Shown here piece by piece: positions 1 through 8,231 of a stretch of 9,555 nucleotides of DNA; position 1 is the stretch's first letter; every line of letters starts with the position of its first letter. The notes beneath the pieces are model-generated. The model saw only the letters and a program-made list of their open reading frames with translations. It was not told the origin of the DNA and did not search any database. This stretch comes from an uncultured Lacticaseibacillus sp. Its GTDB lineage: Bacteria; Bacillota; Bacilli; Lactobacillales; Lactobacillaceae. The translations under genes were made by a program, and so were the position numbers. The stretch spans positions 1-9,555 of the forward strand of contig CAKQZO010000056.1 in assembly GCA_934293835.1 (NCBI GenBank), given 5' to 3'.

Positions 1-78
1 GAGGATATCACGTAGCACTCAAGTCGACTGAACAACTTTGAACTTGATACAACTTTTACTATACGAGGAGGAATGCTG
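1..78. other. 5' flank of radA; no gene assignable
   Basis: All three plus-strand frames close quickly here (stops at 13-15, 29-31 and 39-41), so this is either the last few codons of an upstream gene or intergenic DNA. In related lactobacilli a dUTPase gene often precedes radA, but too little is present to test that. TTGAAC (38-43) and TACTAT (57-62) resemble promoter elements, but they are only 13 bp apart and would place the start inside the ribosome binding site. I therefore do not call a promoter; radA is probably transcribed from further upstream. Confidence 0.4.
65..71 (+). promoter_or_regulatory. Ribosome binding site that decides the radA start
   Basis: GAGGAGG lies at 65-71. It is 1 nt from the ATG at 73 and 7 nt from the ATG at 79. 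Only the second spacing is normal, and starting at 79 gives the usual RadA N-terminus (MAK followed by the zinc finger). Confidence 0.8.
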
Positions 79-1452
79 ATGGCAAAAACAAGTACACGCT
101 ATGTTTGTAGCAACTGCGGGCGCACGTTCGCGTCATATCTAGGCCGGTGCCCGAATTGCGGGGCCTGGAATACGATCGAAGAAGAAGTCGTGACGCCTGC
201 CGTCAGTAAGGCCGCGGCGCCGCGGCATTCGGTCGATGGCCGGCAGATTCGGCCGCAGCGGTTGGATGATGTGGAGGTTCAAGAAGAAACCCGGATCGGC
301 TCCGGGTTGAGTGAACTCAACCGGGTGCTTGGCGGTGGAATCGTTCCCGGAAGCCTGATCCTGATCGGCGGCGATCCTGGGATCGGGAAGTCGACGCTGC
401 TGCTCCAAGTCTCCGGCACCTTGGCAAGCGCCAAGAACAAAGTGCTGTATGTTTCTGGAGAAGAGTCGGCCAGCCAGATCAAGATGCGCGCAGGGCGGCT
501 GGGAGTCGGCAAGTCGGGGATGTACCTTTATCCAGAAACCGACATGCCCAGCATCGAGCAGGCGATCGATGAGATGCACCCCGATTATGTCGTGATCGAT
601 TCCGTGCAGACGATGAATATGCCGGAGATGAACGCCGCGGTGGGATCGGTGTCGCAGCTGCGCCAGGTGACCGCCGAGCTGATGCGCATCGCCAAGTCGA
701 ACATGATCACCATTTTCATCGTGGGGCATGTGACCAAAGAAGGGGCGATCGCAGGGCCGAAGATCTTGGAGCACATGGTCGATACCGTGCTTTATTTCGA
801 AGGCGACATGCACCACACCTACCGGATGCTGCGTTCGGTGAAGAATCGCTTCGGCTCGACTAACGAGATCGGCATTTTTGAGATGCAAGAAAGCGGCCTG
901 AAGGAAGTCGCCAACCCGAGTGAGCTGTTCCTCGAAGAACGGCTGGCCGGGGCGACCGGTTCTGCGGTCGTCGTCTCGATGGAAGGAACCCGGCCGATCC
1001 TCGTCGAGATCCAGGCGCTGATGACCCCAACCCAATACGGCAATGCCAAGCGTACGAGTACGGGGATCGATCACAACAAGGTCAGCCTGATCATCGCCGT
1101 GTTGGAGAAGCGCGCGAACCTGATGCTTCAAAACCAAGACGCATATCTGAAGGCGACCGGCGGGGTGCGGCTAGACGAGCCGGCGATCGACCTCGCCGTG
1201 GCGATGGCATTAGCGAGCTCTTATCGGGACAAGGAAATCTCCCCGACGGATTGCTTCGTCGGAGAAATCGGCTTGACCGGTGAAGTGCGGCGGGTCAACC
1301 GCATCGAAGAGCGGATCAAAGAGGCGGCAAAGCTTGGCTTCAAGCGAATTTTCGTGCCTAAGAATAATCTGCAAGGTTGGACTAGTCGTGATAAGATTGA
1401 TGTAATCGGTGTCACCTCAATTGCTGAGGCGCTGGGCAAGGTCTTTGCCTGA
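79..1452 (+). CDS. radA: DNA repair protein RadA (Sms)
   Basis: This encodes RadA/Sms, a cytosolic hexameric ATPase that drives branch migration of recombination intermediates during repair and, in naturally competent species, transformation. The start at 79 gives 457 residues, normal for the family. Domains in order are a four-cysteine zinc finger (C10, C13, C24, C27), a RecA-like ATPase with Walker [11 protein letters not shown] at 97-106 (K104), the RadA-specific KNRFG motif at 255-259, and a Lon-protease-like C-terminal domain from about 280 that is not expected to be proteolytic. All signature residues are intact. yacL follows after 37 bp with no terminator between, so the two are probably co-transcribed. 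No promoter is visible in the 78 bases upstream. The identification is very secure. Confidence 0.97.
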   Translation: MAKTSTRYVCSNCGRTFASYLGRCPNCGAWNTIEEEVVTPAVSKAAAPRHSVDGRQIRPQRLDDVEVQEETRIGSGLSELNRVLGGGIVPGSLILIGGDPGIGKSTLLLQVSGTLASAKNKVLYVSGEESASQIKMRAGRLGVGKSGMYLYPETDMPSIEQAIDEMHPDYVVIDSVQTMNMPEMNAAVGSVSQLRQVTAELMRIAKSNMITIFIVGHVTKEGAIAGPKILEHMVDTVLYFEGDMHHTYRMLRSVKNRFGSTNEIGIFEMQESGLKEVANPSELFLEERLAGATGSAVVVSMEGTRPILVEIQALMTPTQYGNAKRTSTGIDHNKVSLIIAVLEKRANLMLQNQDAYLKATGGVRLDEPAIDLAVAMALASSYRDKEISPTDCFVGEIGLTGEVRRVNRIEERIKEAAKLGFKRIFVPKNNLQGWTSRDKIDVIGVTSIAEALGKVFA

Positions 1453-1489
1453 TGGCACCGGGAGTTCGTTTTGAAAGGAGGCTTGCGAT

Positions 1490-2647
1490 ATGAAAAAACG
1501 TGTGATCACGCTCATCTTTGCCATTGTCGGCATTGGGGTGGGGCTAGGATTGTTGCCAGCATTGTGGCAACTGTTGAATCTCGAGGATAGCACTTGGATC
1601 AACAATCCATTGGTCGACGCGTTGTTGGGACTAGTGATTTTCCTGATTTTGTCAGAGATGTCTGCTGGTTTCATCATCCGTGAGTTGAAAAAGGTTGAGG
1701 TGTTCCTTGGAAAACAATCACCGAGTTATCTGCTGTTTGGGAGTTTGGGTACCATCATCGGTCTGGTCTTAGCCGCCATTATTTCGATTCCATTCTATAA
1801 TTTTCCAGACCCGTTCGGTGCGCTGATTCCCATCATCTTGATGCTTCTGCTAGGCTACCTCGGCTTTCGAATGGGGACGACGCGGCGCGATGAGTGGCGC
1901 AAGTTGCTCAGCATTCGGCCGAAGCCTAAAGATGCTGGTGAGACAGGCGCGATTCTCGAGCGCAAAGCCGACGAGAATTACCGCAAGTATAAGTTGTTAG
2001 ACACGTCTGTGATCATCGATGGCCGCGTGGAGGCGATCGCCAAGACCGGCTTCATCGAAGGCACACTGCTTGTTCCGACTTTTGTCGTGCATGAATTGCA
2101 GCTGATCTCGGATTCGGCAGACGCGCTCAAGCGCGGGCGTGGTCGCCGCGGGCTCGACATCTTGAACCGGATGAAAGAAGATCCCGAGCTACAAGTTGAG
2201 ATGTATGACGGTGACTTCGAGGACATGACCGAAGTCGATTCCAAGCTGTTGAAGCTGGCGAAGATGCTCGATGGCATCGTGATGACGAACGATTATAATC
2301 TCAACAAGGTCGCCCAGTTCCAAAACGTGCCGGTGCTCAACATCAACGCCTTGGCGAATGCGCTGAAGCCTGAAGTGCTTCCCGGAGAAGGCATGACGGT
2401 GAATGTGATCAAATCCGGAACCGAGCGGCAGCAAGGGGTTGCCTACTTAGAAGATGGCACGATGGTAGTGGTTGAAGATGGCCAGTTCTACATGAATCAG
2501 CCGCTGGCGGTGATCGTCACCTCGGCGATTCAAACCGCCGCTGGCCGGATGGTCTTCGCCAAGCCTGCCCATCAACAGAAGTCTTTACGGGAAACCGAAG
2601 AGAAGAAGCCGGCTGCCAAGGCAAAGAATAATGCCAAACATCGTTAA
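1490..2647 (+). CDS. yacL: PIN/TRAM domain membrane protein, YacL family
   Basis: This is a membrane-anchored PIN-domain protein of the YacL family, a putative Mg-dependent ribonuclease whose substrate is not established. It has 385 residues. Four hydrophobic segments (about 5-28, 42-63, 80-102 and 108-127) precede a PIN domain (about 166-285) with all four expected acidic positions: D171 in LLDTS, E202 in VVHEL, D250 in EVDSK and D268 in TNDYN. A TRAM-type putative RNA-binding domain (about 297-356) and a Lys/Ala-rich tail follow. The start is set by AAAGGAGG at 1474-1481, 8 nt before the ATG. It lies 37 bp after radA, the arrangement common in Bacilli, and is followed by a terminator. The family call is secure; the biochemical role is inferred from the PIN fold. 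Confidence 0.93.
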   Translation: MKKRVITLIFAIVGIGVGLGLLPALWQLLNLEDSTWINNPLVDALLGLVIFLILSEMSAGFIIRELKKVEVFLGKQSPSYLLFGSLGTIIGLVLAAIISIPFYNFPDPFGALIPIILMLLLGYLGFRMGTTRRDEWRKLLSIRPKPKDAGETGAILERKADENYRKYKLLDTSVIIDGRVEAIAKTGFIEGTLLVPTFVVHELQLISDSADALKRGRGRRGLDILNRMKEDPELQVEMYDGDFEDMTEVDSKLLKLAKMLDGIVMTNDYNLNKVAQFQNVPVLNINALANALKPEVLPGEGMTVNVIKSGTERQQGVAYLEDGTMVVVEDGQFYMNQPLAVIVTSAIQTAAGRMVFAKPAHQQKSLRETEEKKPAAKAKNNAKHR

Positions 2648-2651
2648 AAAT

Positions 2652-2698
2652 CACCTTCTCACCGCGATTCCAACCGGATCGTGGGGGAAGGTGTTTTT
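2652..2698 (+). terminator. Rho-independent terminator after yacL
   Basis: CACCTTC (2652-2658) pairs with GAAGGTG (2687-2693), with further imperfect pairing of the inner GCGAT/ATCG region, and is followed by TTTTT at 2694-2698. AAAAA at 2646-2650 on the other side gives a T-run on the minus strand, so it may work in both directions. It ends the radA-yacL unit and separates it from the permease. Confidence 0.85.
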
Positions 2699-2751
2699 GT
2701 GTGTCTAGAGCCCCCACTAGCGTGATAACGTTACAAATTTGAATTTTTATG

Positions 2752-2780
2752 TTTGCAGCAATTTTCAGAAAGTGTATGAT
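2752..2780 (+). promoter_or_regulatory. Probable sigma-A promoter of the APC permease
   Basis: A -35-like TTTGCA (2752-2757) and a -10 TATGAT (2775-2780) are separated by 17 bp, in an AT-rich stretch just after a terminator. Transcription would start near 2787, leaving a leader of about 40 nt. Confidence 0.6.
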
Positions 2781-2799
2781 AAGCAATTGGCAATTATTC

Positions 2800-2814
2800 A
2801 ATGTGAATTACATT
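2800..2814. promoter_or_regulatory. Inverted repeat in the permease leader, possible operator
   Basis: AATGTGAATTACATT is a 15-bp imperfect palindrome (6 of 7 half-site positions complementary). It lies between the predicted transcription start and the ribosome binding site. Three GCAATT copies (2758, 2783, 2790) surround the -10 box. Position and symmetry suggest a repressor site; no known regulator consensus was recognised. Confidence 0.3.
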
Positions 2815-2826
2815 TCAGGGGGAAAC

Positions 2827-4281
2827 ATGCAACTAGATGATGATTTGAATGCATCGCCGACGAAGTATCTCAAATGGCCGATGCTGACACTGCTGACGTT
2901 CACGACGATCGTTGGGTTCGAAGATGTGATCTATCCGTTCCAGAACCAAGGCTTATCGGTCGTCTTCTCGTGGATATTCATGGCGATTGCCTATGTGCTG
3001 CCCTACGGCATGATTTCAGCGCAGATGGGGTCGACTTTCAACGAAGCTGGTGGCGGCTTGGCCTCTTGGTCGCGCCGGGCGATCGGTGATGGTGCTGGTT
3101 ATTGGACGGGGTGGATGTTTTGGGCGAGTCTGATGCCTTATACCGTCGATGTGGCTAACTCCGTGATCGTGTCGCTGTCGTGGACGATCTTAGGGAACAA
3201 CACGCTGGATAAATACATGAACAACGTGTTGTTCGGCATCTTCACCTTCGCCGTGATCGCCTTGTTCTTGGTGTTCCAGAACCTGGTGCAACGCTCGCTG
3301 GAAATCTTGGGGATGCTCGCCGGCGGGGCGATGTTTGTGATGACTGTGTTGTTCGTCATCATGACCGTGGTCGGATTGCAGCGCGGCGTACATATCGCAA
3401 CGCAACCGTTCACCTGGTCCGCGTTCATTCCGAAGTTTGACACTCATTATTTCGCCACGACTGGACTGTTGGTCTTTGCGGTTTCTGGTGCCGAGCTTGG
3501 GGCAGCGTATATCACCAAGTTGCGCGATCCGAAGGCCGAATTCCCGAAGGCGATGTATTTGCTGATCGTTTTGACGGTATTCTTGACGGTGTTTGGTTCC
3601 CTGGCCCTGGGGGTATTCTTCAACGCGCATCACCTCCCAGATGATCTGAAGATGAACGGGGCGTTTTACGCGTTTGAACGCCTCGGCCAAAGCTTGGGTG
3701 TCGGGCAACTGATGTTACACATCTATTCGTTCGTCTCCTTCATCTACATGCTGTCGCAGCTGGGCGTCTTGCTGGATGCGTCCAGTCGGGTCTTATCCGC
3801 AGACGCCTCCGATCGCTTCATGCCAAGCTGGATGCGCAAGAAAGACCGCAGCGGTCGGCCTGTGCACTCATACACCTTGACAGCGGGGCTGTGCCTGTTC
3901 TTGTTGCTGTTGTCGGGGACGTTACCTTCGATCAACTCGATTTTTAACTGGCTATTGAATCTCAACGGGATCGTCACGCCATATAAGTCGTGCTGGTTGT
4001 TCATCGGTTTCATCGCCTTGCGCATGCACGAAAGCGACTATGCATCGCCATTTGTTTTCATCAAGAACCGGGGGCTGGCGATCACGGTCGGCATCTGGGG
4101 CTTCTTGTTTGCCTTCGTCTGTGCGACGCTGGGCGTCTTGCCGCAAGACGGGACGCTGTGGTCCGGTTACTGGTGGCAACAGCTGGCGATGAACATCGTG
4201 TCTGTCGCCGTCTTGTTCGGAGTCGGGGGGATCATGCCATTGCTGGCGCGCCGCGAACGTCAGCGCAAGAGAATCGCATAG
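2827..4281 (+). CDS. APC-superfamily amino acid permease
   Basis: This is an integral membrane amino acid transporter of 484 residues, about the usual APC length, with roughly 12 hydrophobic segments. The first (about 18-38) is broken at GFEDV, as in APC folds where helix 1 unwinds around the substrate. A GAELGAA segment (221-227), followed by LRDPKAEFPKAM, resembles the helix-6 and loop region of glutamate/GABA-type antiporters. SRVLSADASDRFMPSW (320-335) matches the conserved APC loop. The C-terminus is short and strongly basic. The ATG at 2827 is chosen because AGGGGGAA lies just upstream (2817-2824); an in-frame ATG at 2749 lies within the promoter. A GadC/YjeM-like exchanger is possible, but the substrate cannot be read from sequence. 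No clear terminator separates it from gltX, so some readthrough is possible. Confidence 0.88.
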   Translation: MQLDDDLNASPTKYLKWPMLTLLTFTTIVGFEDVIYPFQNQGLSVVFSWIFMAIAYVLPYGMISAQMGSTFNEAGGGLASWSRRAIGDGAGYWTGWMFWASLMPYTVDVANSVIVSLSWTILGNNTLDKYMNNVLFGIFTFAVIALFLVFQNLVQRSLEILGMLAGGAMFVMTVLFVIMTVVGLQRGVHIATQPFTWSAFIPKFDTHYFATTGLLVFAVSGAELGAAYITKLRDPKAEFPKAMYLLIVLTVFLTVFGSLALGVFFNAHHLPDDLKMNGAFYAFERLGQSLGVGQLMLHIYSFVSFIYMLSQLGVLLDASSRVLSADASDRFMPSWMRKKDRSGRPVHSYTLTAGLCLFLLLLSGTLPSINSIFNWLLNLNGIVTPYKSCWLFIGFIALRMHESDYASPFVFIKNRGLAITVGIWGFLFAFVCATLGVLPQDGTLWSGYWWQQLAMNIVSVAVLFGVGGIMPLLARRERQRKRIA

Positions 4282-4302
4282 TTGCGTGAAGGCCGGCTTT
4301 TC

Positions 4303-4331
4303 CTGCAGGCAAAGCGTGTCTGTGGTACACT
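4303..4331 (+). promoter_or_regulatory. Probable extended -10 promoter of gltX
   Basis: TGGTACACT at 4323-4331 is an extended -10 (TG, one base, then TACACT). The -35 region, CTGCAG at 4303-4308, is weak at 17-bp spacing. It sits in the 89-bp gap after the permease and would give a leader of about 35 nt, too short for a T-box or riboswitch. Confidence 0.6.
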
Positions 4332-4356
4332 ATCATTGCATTGTTTAAATTAAAAT

Positions 4357-4373
4357 GGAGGCGTAATGCATTG
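4357..4373 (+). promoter_or_regulatory. gltX ribosome binding site and TTG start
   Basis: GGAGG (4357-4361) is followed 9 nt later by the in-frame TTG at 4371. No in-frame ATG or GTG begins a correct GluRS N-terminus. An ATG at 4366 is closer to the ribosome binding site but out of frame, opening a 68-codon frame that overlaps gltX. Confidence 0.75.
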
Positions 4374-5858
4374 GCAGATCGACCAATTCGGGTGCGCTAT
4401 GCACCAAGTCCAACCGGCCATCTTCACATCGGAAATGCCCGGACGGCACTGTTTAACTATCTTTTCGCACGCCACTACAACGGCACGATGGTCTTGCGTA
4501 TTGAAGACACCGACCAGAAGCGTAACATTGCGGACGGGGAAAAGAGTCAAATTGAAAACCTGCACTGGTTAGGTATCGACTGGGATGAAGGCCCAGACAA
4601 GGGTGGCGACTTCGGGCCGTACCGGCAGTCTGAACGCAAAGACATCTATGTGAAGTACATCAACCAGCTTCTTGAAGAGGGTAAGGCCTACGAGTCTTAC
4701 AAGACTGAAGAAGAACTGCAAGCAGACCGTGAGGCCCAACAGGCCAATCATGAGATGCCACATTACGTCTATGAATATGAAGGGCTGACTGAAGACCAGA
4801 AACAGGCCAAAATCGCCGAAGCAAAGGCGAAGGGGCTGACACCAGTCATCCGGTTCCACATCCCGCAAGACAAGACTTACGAGTGGAACGATATTGTCAA
4901 AGGCGACATCAGCATCGATGGGAACACGATCGGTGGCGATTTTGTCATCATGAAGCGTGATGGCATGCCGACCTATAACTTTGCGGTGGTGGTCGATGAC
5001 CACTTGATGGAGATCACGCACGTCTTGCGTGGGGATGACCACATCGCCAACACCCCCAAGCAGATGGCCGTGTATGAAGCGCTGGGCTGGGAAGCCCCGG
5101 TCTTTGGCCACATGACGTTGATCATCAACGGTGCGACCGGCAAGAAGCTGTCTAAGCGTGACGAGAACGTCTTGCAGTTCATCGAACAGTATCGCGAGCT
5201 CGGCTACCTGCCGAACGCGATGTTCAACTTCATCACGTTGCTGGGGTGGTCGCCTAAGGGTGAAGACGAGATCTTCACCAAGAAGGAATTCATCAAGCTC
5301 TTCGACGAGCATCGCTTGAGCAAGTCACCGGCACGCTTTGACCAAAAGAAGCTGGAGTGGGTCAACAACAAGTATGTCAAAGAGACCCAGCCATCAGAGT
5401 TGACGGCCTTGGGGCTGGAGAACTTGATCGAAGCCGGGCGCTTCGCCAAGGATCCAGATGCGCAGACGATCGAATGGGCTCGCCAGATGATCAGTCTGTA
5501 CATCCCGCAGATGAGCTTCACGCAACAAGTCGTAGATTTGTCGAGCATCTTCTTTGAAGAGCGGACTGAGCTCACCGAAGACGAGTTGAAAGAGCTGGCC
5601 GACGACAACGCCTTGCCAGTGATCAAGATGTTGAAGGCCCGCCTTGAGAAACTTGACCTCTTCACGGCGTACTTCATCAACCAAGAGGTCTATCAGATTC
5701 GCGTGGCGACTGGCATCAAGGGCCGTAAGCTCTATATGCCAGTCCGCATCGCGGCAACCTTCCACATGCACGGTCCCCAGTTGGCCGAGACGATGGAGCT
5801 GATGGGTCGCGATAAAGTGATGGCCAACATTCGCGTGCTTGCCTTGATCGAGAAGTAA
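4371..5858 (+). CDS. gltX: Glutamyl-tRNA synthetase (class I)
   Basis: This cytosolic enzyme charges tRNA-Glu with glutamate using ATP. The TTG start gives 495 residues, typical of bacterial GluRS. The class I HIGH motif appears as HLHIG (17-21) within [16 protein letters not shown], and KMSKS appears as KLSKR (259-263). The anticodon-binding half continues to the C-terminus, which keeps a conserved MHGP segment. The site that binds zinc in some GluRS enzymes has no cysteines here ([12 protein letters not shown] region), as in other lactobacilli. In this group GluRS usually also charges tRNA-Gln, which is then amidated by GatCAB; that is family knowledge, not visible here. It has its own promoter and is followed by a long palindromic terminator. 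cysE/cysS, which often follow gltX in Bacilli, are absent. Confidence 0.97.
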   Translation: MADRPIRVRYAPSPTGHLHIGNARTALFNYLFARHYNGTMVLRIEDTDQKRNIADGEKSQIENLHWLGIDWDEGPDKGGDFGPYRQSERKDIYVKYINQLLEEGKAYESYKTEEELQADREAQQANHEMPHYVYEYEGLTEDQKQAKIAEAKAKGLTPVIRFHIPQDKTYEWNDIVKGDISIDGNTIGGDFVIMKRDGMPTYNFAVVVDDHLMEITHVLRGDDHIANTPKQMAVYEALGWEAPVFGHMTLIINGATGKKLSKRDENVLQFIEQYRELGYLPNAMFNFITLLGWSPKGEDEIFTKKEFIKLFDEHRLSKSPARFDQKKLEWVNNKYVKETQPSELTALGLENLIEAGRFAKDPDAQTIEWARQMISLYIPQMSFTQQVVDLSSIFFEERTELTEDELKELADDNALPVIKMLKARLEKLDLFTAYFINQEVYQIRVATGIKGRKLYMPVRIAATFHMHGPQLAETMELMGRDKVMANIRVLALIEK

Positions 5859-5873
5859 CCACCCTTAATATCA

Positions 5874-5929
5874 ACAAGAGCGCCTCCGTGCCTTGATTCA
5901 ATTGAATCAAGGCACGGAGGCGTTCTTGT
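5874..5929. terminator. 56-nt near-perfect palindrome after gltX, probable bidirectional terminator
   Basis: The 42 bases at 5881-5922 are a perfect palindrome (21-bp arms, CAATTG at the centre). Pairing extends to 5874 and 5929 through one G-T wobble (5880/5923), giving 28 paired positions. The RNA would form a very stable hairpin with a 4-nt or slightly larger loop. The downstream sequence TTCTTGTGTGTTC is U-rich but has no clean U-run, and the minus-strand flank (CTCTTGTTGATATT) is similar. It lies 15 bp past the gltX stop and about 95 bp before the M20 start, so it most likely terminates gltX. Confidence 0.75.
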
Positions 5930-5960
5930 GTGTTCTCGATGCGGGAATGCGAAGAAGCGC

Positions 5961-5989
5961 TCACGCTGGTGGCACGATTGCGGTACAAT
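5961..5989 (+). promoter_or_regulatory. Possible promoter of the M20 amidohydrolase gene
   Basis: A good -10, TACAAT (5984-5989), lies in the context CGGTACAATC. The -35 at 17-bp spacing (TCACGC, 5961-5966) is poor. A promoter is needed here because of the preceding terminator, and the -10 context matches other promoters in the window. Confidence 0.45.
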
Positions 5990-6024
5990 CGAAGGCATTG
6001 ATGATTATTCGGAGGCAGATAGGT

Positions 6025-7200
6025 ATGACGATGACTGAGGTTCCTTCCCTGTTGCACCAGTGGCAACCGGAGTTTGTTGCGTTGCGGCATGAGTTGCACC
6101 GGCACCCGGAGCTCGGCCTCGCCACGGTGAAGACGGCAGCGTTGGTTGCGGCCCGCTTGCGTGCGTATGGCTATGCCGTGACGACTGGCGTGGGCGGCAA
6201 CGGCGTGGTCGGGCAAATGCGGCGCGGAACCAGCACCAAGACGCTGGGCTTGCGCGCAGATATGGATGGGTTGCCGATCGCCGAGGCGACAGGCTTGCCT
6301 TATGCCAGCGAGGTACCAGGCGTGATGCACGCGTGCGGACACGACGGCCATATTGCCACGATGCTGGCGGCGGCGCGTTATCTGGCGACCGCTGGCCACT
6401 TCGACGGAACGGTGAACATCATCTTTCAGCCAGGCGAAGAAGGCGTGCATGGGGCCCTCAAGATGCTCGAGGCAGGGTTGTTGGTGCGGTTTCCTTGCGA
6501 CATGTTGTTTGGGTACCATAATTGGCCACACTTAGCCGACGACACGATTTATTTGCAACCAGGTGCAGTGATGGCGAGTTCGGATCGCATGCGCATCACG
6601 ATCCACGGTCATGGTGGGCATGCAAGTGCACCTGAGCGCACGGTCGATCCCGTCGTCGTGGGGGCGGCTTTGGTCCAAAGTTTGCAGACGGTGGTCGCGC
6701 GCAACACCTCGCCACTGGCAAGCGCCGTGGTGACGGTGGGCAGTTTTCTAGCCGGCGCCCAAGGAAGCTATAATGTGATTCCAGATTCTGGACAGCTGCT
6801 GTTAAGTATCCGGACGCTAGACCAGACGGTTCGCGACCACACGATCGCGCATATCGATGCGCTGGCCCAAGGCATCGGCGCTGCATACGGCGCTTCGATC
6901 GCGTGTGAGCATTTTCAGATCTCACCGGCCGTGATCAATGCCCAAGAACCCGCCGCGATCGCCCAAACGGTTGCCACGGCGCTGTTCGGGGAGCGCCACG
7001 TCTGCAAGCAATTTGCGCCGCTCATGGCGTCTGAGGACTTCGCTTACATGCTGGCCGAGACGCCGGGCTGTTATGCGTTGATGAGTGGCGGCCAGGACCG
7101 TCCTTATGTGCACACGGCGAAATTTGATTTTGATGATCAGCTGATCGCCAAAATGGCGACCTATTTCGCTGGAATTGTGGAAACCTGCCTCGCCGATTAG
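6025..7200 (+). CDS. M20-family metallo-amidohydrolase (hippurate/N-acyl amino acid hydrolase type)
   Basis: This is a cytosolic two-zinc hydrolase of peptidase family M20, subgroup M20D, which cleaves amide bonds of N-acylated amino acids such as hippurate, N-acetyl-diaminopimelate or indoleacetyl amino acids. It has 391 residues, the usual length. Expected metal and catalytic residues are present: C104 and H106 in MHACGHDGH, the E138-E139 pair in PGEEG, H165 in GYHNWP, and H363 in YVHTAKFDFDD, with the family's SEDF at 336-339. GHGGHASAPE (195-204) marks the dimerisation-domain junction. The ATG at 6025 is preferred: GGAGG (6011-6015) lies 9 nt upstream. An ATG at 6031 is a near alternative, and one at 6001 precedes the ribosome binding site. 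Lysine biosynthesis (dapL-type deacylase) is one possible role, but no dap gene is nearby. Substrate is unknown. Confidence 0.92.
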   Translation: MTMTEVPSLLHQWQPEFVALRHELHRHPELGLATVKTAALVAARLRAYGYAVTTGVGGNGVVGQMRRGTSTKTLGLRADMDGLPIAEATGLPYASEVPGVMHACGHDGHIATMLAAARYLATAGHFDGTVNIIFQPGEEGVHGALKMLEAGLLVRFPCDMLFGYHNWPHLADDTIYLQPGAVMASSDRMRITIHGHGGHASAPERTVDPVVVGAALVQSLQTVVARNTSPLASAVVTVGSFLAGAQGSYNVIPDSGQLLLSIRTLDQTVRDHTIAHIDALAQGIGAAYGASIACEHFQISPAVINAQEPAAIAQTVATALFGERHVCKQFAPLMASEDFAYMLAETPGCYALMSGGQDRPYVHTAKFDFDDQLIAKMATYFAGIVETCLAD

Positions 7201-7203
7201 GCC

Positions 7204-8199
7204 TCAGCCGGCGGTGAGTTCCGCGGCGACGGAGCGCCCTTGGCCGAAGGCGACCAGGTTATCGAGGGCTTGTTCGACCATCTGTGCAACCGCCGTGTCA
7301 GTGTAATAGGCGATGTGCGGGGACAGCATGACGTTCGGCATGGCCAGTAGCTCATCCCACAGCGGATCAGAGAAGGTTTCCCCGGCGGTCAGTTGAAGCA
7401 AGTCGGCCGCCTCGTGTTCGAAGGTATCGATGGCCACCCCGCCGAGTTTGCCGCTGCGCAGATGGTGCAGAAGGGCGGCCGTGTCGATGATGTTGGGGCG
7501 CGCGGTATTGATCAGCAAGGCCCCGGGTTTCATGCGCCGGATCGCCGCGTCGTCGATCAAGTGGTTGTTGGCGGCGATGCCGGGGACATGCAGCGTGACG
7601 ATATCACTCTCTTCAAGGAGCTTGGTCAGCGGCACCGGGGTATAGGTCAGGCCGGTGCGGGTGGGCAGGTGCGTGTCGGTGATCAAGATGCGGGCGCCGA
7701 AGCCGGCGAGCATCTGCATGACGGCCTGGCCGATACGGCCGGTGCCGACCACGCCGACGGTGCAGTGGCCGAGTTCGCGGCCGATGAACGTCTTGGCGAG
7801 TTGGTAGTCGGTGTCATGCAAGGCCGTCTGCACGGCGCCGGCTTGCCGCAGCAGATAAAGCATGCTCATCAAGGTGAATTCGGCGATCGCTTCAGGCGAA
7901 TAGGCCGGCACGTTACTGATGCGGATGTGGTTGGCTGCGGCCGCTTTAAGATCAACATTTTCATAGCCGACATTGCGCAAGGCGAGATAAGGCAGGTGCG
8001 AAGCGGCCATCAGGGTAAACAGATCGCTGGCGTAAGGCACGGTTTGGAAGCTGGTGACCGCGTCGCAGCCGTGCGCAAGCGCCAGGGTTTGAGGCGTGAG
8101 GTAGTCAGGATGCAAGGTGACGAGATTTTCGGTGCGGGCCGCCCATTGTTGAAAATAGGGCACTTCATCGCCGCGCACGCCGTAAGCACAGATTTTCAT
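7204..8199 (-). CDS. hdhD: D-2-hydroxyisocaproate dehydrogenase (D-2-hydroxyacid dehydrogenase)
   Basis: This cytosolic NAD-dependent enzyme reduces branched or aromatic 2-keto acids, such as 2-ketoisocaproate from leucine, to D-2-hydroxy acids, regenerating NAD+. It has 331 residues. Blocks such as NVPAYSP, NTARPN and DPLWDELLAMPNV, then LSPHIAYY, closely match the L. casei D-hicDH as I recall it. The Rossmann motif is GTGRIG at 152-157, D175 at the end of the second strand fits NAD rather than NADP, and the catalytic triad is R234, E263 and H295. GGAGGAA (8206-8212, read on the minus strand) lies 6 nt before the ATG. The gene has its own promoter and ends 3 bp from the convergent M20 gene. 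A D-lactate dehydrogenase paralogue is the main alternative. Confidence 0.93.
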   Translation of the reverse strand: MKICAYGVRGDEVPYFQQWAARTENLVTLHPDYLTPQTLALAHGCDAVTSFQTVPYASDLFTLMAASHLPYLALRNVGYENVDLKAAAANHIRISNVPAYSPEAIAEFTLMSMLYLLRQAGAVQTALHDTDYQLAKTFIGRELGHCTVGVVGTGRIGQAVMQMLAGFGARILITDTHLPTRTGLTYTPVPLTKLLEESDIVTLHVPGIAANNHLIDDAAIRRMKPGALLINTARPNIIDTAALLHHLRSGKLGGVAIDTFEHEAADLLQLTAGETFSDPLWDELLAMPNVMLSPHIAYYTDTAVAQMVEQALDNLVAFGQGRSVAAELTAG

Positions 8200-8231
8200 G
8201 AGTTGTTCCTCCGGGTTGGAATCGAACCTTT

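Noticed and set aside
139..1137. 332-codon open frame antisense to radA
   Set aside because: No ribosome binding site, His/Asp/Arg-rich composition typical of reverse-complemented GC-rich coding DNA, and radA is unambiguous on the other strand.
2722..2736. Catabolite-responsive (cre-like) site around TAACGTTA
   Set aside because: About three mismatches to the usual cre consensus, including flanking bases; too weak to call.
4282..4310. Terminator between the permease and gltX (GGCCGGCTTTT)
   Set aside because: The GC palindrome is too short to form a stem with a loop, and the T-run is only four bases.
5893..6024. N-terminal extension of the M20 frame through the palindrome
   Set aside because: It would begin inside the terminator hairpin with no ribosome binding site; GGAGG at 6011-6015 and the ATG at 6025 give the normal family length.
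5716..6531. 271-codon minus-strand frame across the gltX end, the palindrome and the M20 start
   Set aside because: It crosses a terminator and two genes, with low-complexity His/Arg-rich translation and no ribosome binding site.
7135..7158. GATCAGCTGATC palindrome and CGCCA/TGGCG hairpin in the M20 3' end as terminators
   Set aside because: Both lie in conserved coding sequence, are short and lack T-runs on either strand.
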